Assembly (NCBI GenBank): GCA_032250905.1
Contig: JAVVEQ010000001.1
Location: 124,001 to 188,000 of the forward strand
Source: Desulfotignum sp032250905
Lineage (GTDB): Bacteria > Desulfobacterota > Desulfobacteria > Desulfobacterales > Desulfobacteraceae
DNA length: 64,000 bases
Direction of reading: 5' to 3'
Under the pieces are notes generated by a model. The model was not told the origin of the DNA, searched no databases, and saw nothing but the letters and a program-made list of their open reading frames with translations. Position numbers and translations under genes: made by a program. Of the stretch, positions 59,649 to 64,000 are shown one piece after another. The first letter of the stretch is position 1. Each line of letters begins with the position of its first letter.

Positions 59649-60293
59649 TCAATCCAGAAACGCGTTCACATTACTGAATACCCGCCGCACATCTTTGGAC
59701 AGGCGGGAACCGGTGCACCGCCTCATGGTATCACCCCGCTGGCGGGCGGTCATTACCGCATCGATCTCTTCCAGCGGCATGACCAGATTTTTTTTCAGTG
59801 CTCTCAAAAAAAGCATACCTGTCAGAAAAACCGCCGATGCCATGAAAACCACGCCCCAGGCACCGGCATTGCCCAGCTGTTGCGCCTTTTTATCAGCTCT
59901 GACCATCGCTTCCCTGTTTATCTCTCCTAATAAAAGAATGGCATCCACCGTGCGGGTCTTTGCCGCAGCCTCTTTTTTGAACGCTCCGGCATAATTCTGA
60001 TCAATGGCATTCAAAGCCGCTGGTTCCTGCTCTTCCGTAATATTGTTCTGGGCATTCTTCAAGGCGGTGGCAAACGATATTTTTAACCGGGTGATATCGA
60101 TTTCAGGGTTGTCTGCCATTGCCAGGGAGGCCAGCATTTTCTCACATGCCTGAAGAGACCGCTCATTCTGGTCGATGATCACCTCGATGGCCGGGGCCAT
60201 CCGGATAAATACCCAGATAGAACCAAATGCCATCAGCAGGTTCAATCCGATCAAAATCCACGCCCCCAGCCTCACTGTCTGTGCCAGCCGCAT
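59649..60293 (-). CDS. Membrane protein with periplasmic helical sensor-like domain
   Basis: Encodes 214 aa. A membrane helix at about 10-31 and another at about 145-165 flank a periplasmic helical domain (about 32-143), the layout of four-helix-bundle chemoreceptor input modules. The C-terminal ALKKNLVMPLEEIDAVMTAR QRGD is HAMP-like, but there is no signalling domain after it. It lies one base after trkA, so it may modulate the K+ transporter; this is inference. No family name can be given with certainty. Confidence 0.7.
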   Translation of the reverse strand: MRLAQTVRLGAWILIGLNLLMAFGSIWVFIRMAPAIEVIIDQNERSLQACEKMLASLAMADNPEIDITRLKISFATALKNAQNNITEEQEPAALNAIDQNYAGAFKKEAAAKTRTVDAILLLGEINREAMVRADKKAQQLGNAGAWGVVFMASAVFLTGMLFLRALKKNLVMPLEEIDAVMTARQRGDTMRRCTGSRLSKDVRRVFSNVNAFLD

Positions 60294-60294
60294 C

Positions 60295-60954
60295 TCATAC
60301 TCCTTTGATCAATTTGGAAATGGCGGATTCATTTGAAACAATGATGAGATTGTCATCTTTTTGCAGCGGATCCTTTGGTGACGGCTGATGAATTTTGCCG
60401 TGGGGACCCCGCCGGATGCCCACCACCATAATGCCGAACCGCCGGGGCAGTGCCAGATCGACCAGGGTTTTGCCGATCATGGACGGCTGGATGCAAATCT
60501 CGGTCAGGTGAAGGTCTTCACCCAGGTTGGTGTCTGCAATAACATGCCGGTACAATAGCCGGTTGGCAAACCGCTTTCCAAACTCCTGTTCCGGGTTGAC
60601 GATCTGATGCGCCCCCACCAGTTTCAAAATCCGCTGGTGCATGGTGTCATTGGCCCGGGAGATGATCAGCGGCGCTCCCATCTGTCTGAGCAGAACGGTA
60701 CAGATAATGGAAGCCTCTTTGGAATCATCGCCGATGGCGCACACGGCGGAATCCCTTTTTCCCGGTTCAAGCCCTGCCAGTTCCGCTTCATCGGTGGCAT
60801 CCAGCACAATAGCTTCGGTGACAAATTCAGCAGCTTCCTCCACCAGCGCTTTATTGATATCCACCGCCAGCACCTCGGCACCCCTTTCCGACAGGGTCCG
60901 GGCAAGGGACATCCCAAAATGGCCAAGTCCAATGATCAGAATTTGCTGGGACAT
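60295..60954 (-). CDS. trkA: K+ uptake regulatory subunit, TrkA/KtrA family
   Basis: Encodes 219 aa. An RCK N domain (ILIIGLGHFGMSLARTLSER, VLAVDINKALVEEAAEFVTE, DSAVCAIGDDSKEASIICTV) binds NAD/ATP, and an RCK C domain (about 135-219, SMIGKTLVDLALPRRFGIMV, DNLIIVSNESAISKLIKG) follows. The short one-repeat form corresponds to KtrA. It gates the membrane subunit encoded 16 bp upstream. Confidence 0.92.
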   Translation of the reverse strand: MSQQILIIGLGHFGMSLARTLSERGAEVLAVDINKALVEEAAEFVTEAIVLDATDEAELAGLEPGKRDSAVCAIGDDSKEASIICTVLLRQMGAPLIISRANDTMHQRILKLVGAHQIVNPEQEFGKRFANRLLYRHVIADTNLGEDLHLTEICIQPSMIGKTLVDLALPRRFGIMVVGIRRGPHGKIHQPSPKDPLQKDDNLIIVSNESAISKLIKGV

Positions 60955-60970
60955 GGTGAGGTTCCTTTTT

Positions 60971-62668
60971 TTAAGTCAAAAAAATTTTAGCATCCGGGCA
61001 CCGTGACGATGACGAAGCCTGGGGGCCGCTTAACAGCATGAACAATGTCACAGGACCGATACGCCCGCAGAACATGGCAATAATGATGGTAATCTTTCCA
61101 ATCTCATCCAGAAGCCCGGTTGCACCGGTGGAAAGCCCCACCGTGCCCAGAGCTGAAGTTGCTTCAAAAATCAGGTCTCTGACCGGTATCTGGGGCTGGG
61201 TTACTTCCAGCATCATTACCACACCAAACCACAGCAGCAGGCCTGCCGCAACAATGGTAACGGCCCGAAAGACAGTAACGGCATTGATCCGCCGATTCTG
61301 AAAAATCACCTCCCTGCGGTTGGTGATGTTGGCAAAAGACGTCATGACAAGGATACCGATGGTGGTGGTTTTTACACCACCCGCGGTTCCGCCCGGACTG
61401 CCGCCGATGAACATGAAAGTAATCATGAGCAAAAAAGTGGGGTTGGCGATGCCGGAAATATCCATGGAATTGAACCCGGCGGTTCTCAACGTCACCGATT
61501 GAAACCATGCCGTCTGGATTTTATCTGACACTGACAACCCTGCCAGAAGTCCCCCCCATTCAAAGGCCAGAATGAACACTGTTCCCAGAACCAGCAGTAC
61601 GCCGCTGGTGATCAGGGCGATGCGGGCAGGAATCGACACCTGCCTGCCGGCAAGCCATTTCGGAATTACCAGGGTGGTGGCCGGTGCCATACCCCCGAAA
61701 ATGATCAACAGAGCCACGACATGAAGCACCGCTGGCGTTGTTTGCCAGGACATCAGGCTGTCACTCTGGAGAGCGAACCCGGCATTACAGAACGCGGAAA
61801 CGGCCGTAAAAATCCCCCGCCAGACTGCCTGGGAACCCGTATCACCGGCGGTATAAAACATAAAGGTCAGCAGAATCGCCCCCGCCCCTTCGGCAGCAAA
61901 CGTAAATTTGAGGATGGTTACCAGTGACTGCACCAGGTCTTTGTGGCTGGTATCCGTCATCGAGGCCAGCACCCGTTCATGGGTGAGGCTGATGCGGCGG
62001 CCCATGGCGTGCAGTCCAACCGTGGTGATGCCCATGATGCCCAACCCCCCCAGCTGGATCAGGACCAGGATAAAAAACTGGCCGTATCCGGTAAAATCAT
62101 TGGGGGTGTCCAGTACGATCAACCCGGTGACACAGACCGCACTCACCGCCGTAAATGCCGCATCCACAAATCCGACGGCCCTGTTTTCCGCTGCCACCGG
62201 AAGCAGCAGCAGCAAGGTTCCCATGCTACACAGCGCCAGAAATGTCACCACCAGCAACCGGGCCGGATGGCTGAGAAAAATTTCCCAGACCGGTTTCTGG
62301 GTCTCAACCAGTGTTTTCCGGGTGGAAGATTCCTGAACCTCAAAGTCCGCCAGCATGAAAATGATGCTGATCAGTAAAACCGTTCCGCTCAATGCAAAAT
62401 ACGGACTGGTCATGATATGGGGCCATGCAGAGACATACCCCCCTGAAGCCCCTGCCAATCCCAGAAATTTACCGGCAATGGGGTTACGGAACAGTCTCAG
62501 CGCACATAAAAATATCAAGACCGCCGCTGCCACAGCAAGTATCAACCGCCAGAAAGGGGGAGCGCCGATATTACCGGTCTCGGCAAACAAGACAAGCAGC
62601 GGCAGAGGTGACATGGCCAGTAAAAAGCCTGTGATGCCGAACCATCGCAAGGACGAGCGTATCCTCAT
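60971..62668 (-). CDS. trkH: K+ uptake membrane subunit, TrkH/KtrB family
   Basis: Encodes 565 aa. FTAVSAVCVTGLIVLDTPND and GIFTAVSAFCNAGFALQSDS are selectivity-filter segments with the conserved glycines, followed by TLRTAGFNSMDISGIANPT and TSALGTVGLSTGATGLLDEI, giving the four P-loops. About 110 extra N-terminal residues with several hydrophobic helices precede the core and make it longer than KtrB of about 450 aa. It conducts Na+ or H+ dependent K+ uptake with the TrkA partner. Confidence 0.92.
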   Translation of the reverse strand: MRIRSSLRWFGITGFLLAMSPLPLLVLFAETGNIGAPPFWRLILAVAAAVLIFLCALRLFRNPIAGKFLGLAGASGGYVSAWPHIMTSPYFALSGTVLLISIIFMLADFEVQESSTRKTLVETQKPVWEIFLSHPARLLVVTFLALCSMGTLLLLLPVAAENRAVGFVDAAFTAVSAVCVTGLIVLDTPNDFTGYGQFFILVLIQLGGLGIMGITTVGLHAMGRRISLTHERVLASMTDTSHKDLVQSLVTILKFTFAAEGAGAILLTFMFYTAGDTGSQAVWRGIFTAVSAFCNAGFALQSDSLMSWQTTPAVLHVVALLIIFGGMAPATTLVIPKWLAGRQVSIPARIALITSGVLLVLGTVFILAFEWGGLLAGLSVSDKIQTAWFQSVTLRTAGFNSMDISGIANPTFLLMITFMFIGGSPGGTAGGVKTTTIGILVMTSFANITNRREVIFQNRRINAVTVFRAVTIVAAGLLLWFGVVMMLEVTQPQIPVRDLIFEATSALGTVGLSTGATGLLDEIGKITIIIAMFCGRIGPVTLFMLLSGPQASSSSRCPDAKIFLT

Positions 62669-62680
62669 CTGTTCACCTCA

Positions 62681-62722
62681 GTGATGCGGGGCCGGAACAC
62701 AGATTCCGCCCCCGCTCGTCAC
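62681..62722 (-). terminator. GC-rich hairpin after asd
   Basis: On the minus strand GTGA..GCGGGGGCGGAA and TTCCGGCCCCGC..TCAC pair around a 6-nt loop, directly after the asd stop. There is no T-run, so it may act with Rho or as an intercistronic structure before trkH. Confidence 0.55.
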
Positions 62723-63829
62723 TTACAATATGATATTGAGCATCCGACGCAACGGTTCAGCCGCACCCCAGAGCAGCTGATCCCCCACGGTAAACGCCGT
62801 GAGATACGCTTCTCCCAGCGTCATTTTCCGGATCCGGCCCACGGGCACGGTCAGAGTGCCGGTCACCGCTGCAGGAGTCAGGTCAGTGACGGTCTGATCT
62901 TTGGTGTTGGGGATCACTTTGACCCAGTCGTTGTTGGATGCCAGCATGGCTTCGATATCCGCCAGGGGCACCTCTTTTTTCAACCTGATGGTAAAGGCCT
63001 GACTGTGACACCGCATCGCTCCGATGCGCACGCACTGACCGTCAATGGGCACCGGGTGGTCCGACCGCCCCAGGATCTTGTTGGTTTCCACAAACCCTTT
63101 CCACTCTTCCCGGGTCTGGCCGTTTTCCATGGCCCGGTCAATCCAGGGGATCAGGCTGGCGCCCAGGGGCACGCCCCAGATGGCGGTGGGAAATGCATCG
63201 GAACGCTGGGTATCTGTGACATTTCGGTCCAGGTCCAGGATCGCTGCGGCCGGGTCATCCAGAATCGGGGCGGCCGCATCACCGATGGCCCGCATCTGGG
63301 ACACCAGTTCGGTCATGTTTTTGGCACCGGCACCCGACGCGGCCTGAAAGGTCATGGAAGTGAGCCATTCCACCAGATCATTTTCAAACAGCCCGCCCAG
63401 GGCCATGAGCATCAGAGAGACGGTACAGTTGCCGCCGATATAATTCTTTATGCCCCGGGCCAGGGCATCATCAATTACTTTCCGGTTGACCGGATCCAGA
63501 ACAATGATGCTGTCATTACTCATCCGCAGGGTAGACGCCGCATCAATCCAGAACCCTTTCCACCCGTTTTGGGCCAGCTTCGGCCGCACTGTTTCAGTAT
63601 AGCTTCCCCCCTGGCAGGAGATGATGATATCCATTTCCATCAACGTGTCAATGTCATGGGCATCGATCAGGGCCGGGGCATCCTTTCCCACATCCGGGGC
63701 TTTCTGTCCGGCCTGGGAGGTGGTGAAAAAAACCGGGGTGATCTTTTCAAAATCATTTTCCGCAATCATCCGTTCCATGAGCACTGAACCCACCATGCCC
63801 CGCCATCCCACCAGTCCTGTTTTTTTCAT
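62723..63829 (-). CDS. asd: Aspartate-semialdehyde dehydrogenase
   Basis: Encodes 368 aa, the length of the gamma-proteobacterial-type enzyme. TGLVGWRGMVGSVLMERMIA binds NADP, and GGNCTVSLMLMALGGLF holds the catalytic Cys 135. SMTFQAASGAGAKNMTELVS, RIGAMRCHSQAFTIRLKKEV and GRIRKMTLGEAYLTAFTVGD match the E. coli-type Asd. It reduces aspartyl phosphate to aspartate semialdehyde in the lysine/methionine/threonine pathway. GGAGG lies ahead of the ATG. Confidence 0.95.
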   Translation of the reverse strand: MKKTGLVGWRGMVGSVLMERMIAENDFEKITPVFFTTSQAGQKAPDVGKDAPALIDAHDIDTLMEMDIIISCQGGSYTETVRPKLAQNGWKGFWIDAASTLRMSNDSIIVLDPVNRKVIDDALARGIKNYIGGNCTVSLMLMALGGLFENDLVEWLTSMTFQAASGAGAKNMTELVSQMRAIGDAAAPILDDPAAAILDLDRNVTDTQRSDAFPTAIWGVPLGASLIPWIDRAMENGQTREEWKGFVETNKILGRSDHPVPIDGQCVRIGAMRCHSQAFTIRLKKEVPLADIEAMLASNNDWVKVIPNTKDQTVTDLTPAAVTGTLTVPVGRIRKMTLGEAYLTAFTVGDQLLWGAAEPLRRMLNIIL

Positions 63830-63877
63830 TTTTCCTTTCCTCCAAAAAATTGATCAAACTTTTTTTATATCCGCTTT

Positions 63878-64000
63878 TCAAGACGGATGCCAGTCCTTAA
63901 TTGATATCATTGAATTTTTTTTCGCTTCAATACCGTAACAGACCGGGGTCGTCCCCAGCTCGCCTTTTCCGATGCTCTCATGCCGGTCCACCCGGGTGTT
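63878..64000 (-). CDS. 3' end of an unidentified gene
   Basis: The frame is open from the window edge to a TGA at 63880-63878 (40 residues). It reads RVDRHESIGKGELGTTPVCY and ends KNSMISIKDWHPS. I do not recognise the family. It lies about 50 bp upstream of asd on the same strand. Confidence 0.5.
   Translation of the reverse strand, partial: NTRVDRHESIGKGELGTTPVCYGIEAKKNSMISIKDWHPS

Overview
The window looks like chromosomal DNA of an anaerobic, probably sulfate-reducing member of the Desulfobacterota (Desulfobacter/Desulfotignum-like). This is an inference from gene content: MttB-type methyltransferases, an ETF-linked dimethylglycine-dehydrogenase-like flavoprotein, two TRAP transporters, an anaerobic nicotinate route, strong CTG/GCC/CGG codon bias, and dense operons with ATGA overlaps. 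No marker gene such as rRNA or dsr is present, so genus is not settled. No rRNA, tRNA, CRISPR array, IS element or phage gene was seen.

Layout. 1-3.5 kb (minus): partial ADP-forming acyl-CoA synthetase-like gene, secreted FKBP isomerase, geranylgeranyl-reductase-like flavoprotein, and two gene stumps (sbcD 5' end, aspartate-racemase 5' end). 3.6-4.5 kb: EamA transporter. 4.5-9.5 kb (plus): promoter, TPP riboswitch, then a thiamin precursor ABC transporter plus thiM, thiE, thiD, a salvage set without thiC. 9.6-10.5 kb: D-amino-acid aminotransferase-like gene. 10.6-19.2 kb: membrane GAF-adenylate/guanylate cyclase coupled to a full Mrp Na+/H+ antiporter (mrpA-B fusion, C, D, E, F, G). 19.2-21.3 kb (minus): BCCT betaine carrier and a universal stress protein.

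21.3-30.6 kb (minus): one sigma54-promoted operon with a Liv-type ABC transporter, a DMGDH-like flavoprotein with a GcvT domain, and EtfBA. A PAS-AAA-Fis sigma54 activator (30.8-32.3 kb) sits between this operon and a divergent mttB gene that has its own sigma54 promoter. The set reads as uptake and demethylation of an N-methylated amine or betaine. 34.2-42.7 kb (plus): a DAO-family flavoprotein, an XRE-cupin regulator, a second mttB, a TRAP transporter and a divergent adenine-deaminase-like amidohydrolase.

42.9-56.6 kb (minus): a compact operon I read as anaerobic nicotinate degradation: GntR regulator, methylmalonate-semialdehyde-dehydrogenase-like enzyme, TRAP transporter, PF06684 protein, three-part molybdenum hydroxylase (nicotinate dehydrogenase), enamidase, 6-hydroxynicotinate reductase, UPF0280 protein and RidA. 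The Eubacterium barkeri genes that act after 2-formylglutarate are absent from the window. The first enzyme gene would be suited to turn 2-formylglutarate into glutaryl-CoA, which would be a different lower pathway. Divergent from it, 56.7-59.6 kb encodes a DUF1638-hydantoinase/oxoprolinase fusion. 59.6-64 kb (minus): a small membrane sensor-like protein, a TrkA/TrkH potassium uptake pair, aspartate-semialdehyde dehydrogenase and the 3' end of an unidentified gene.
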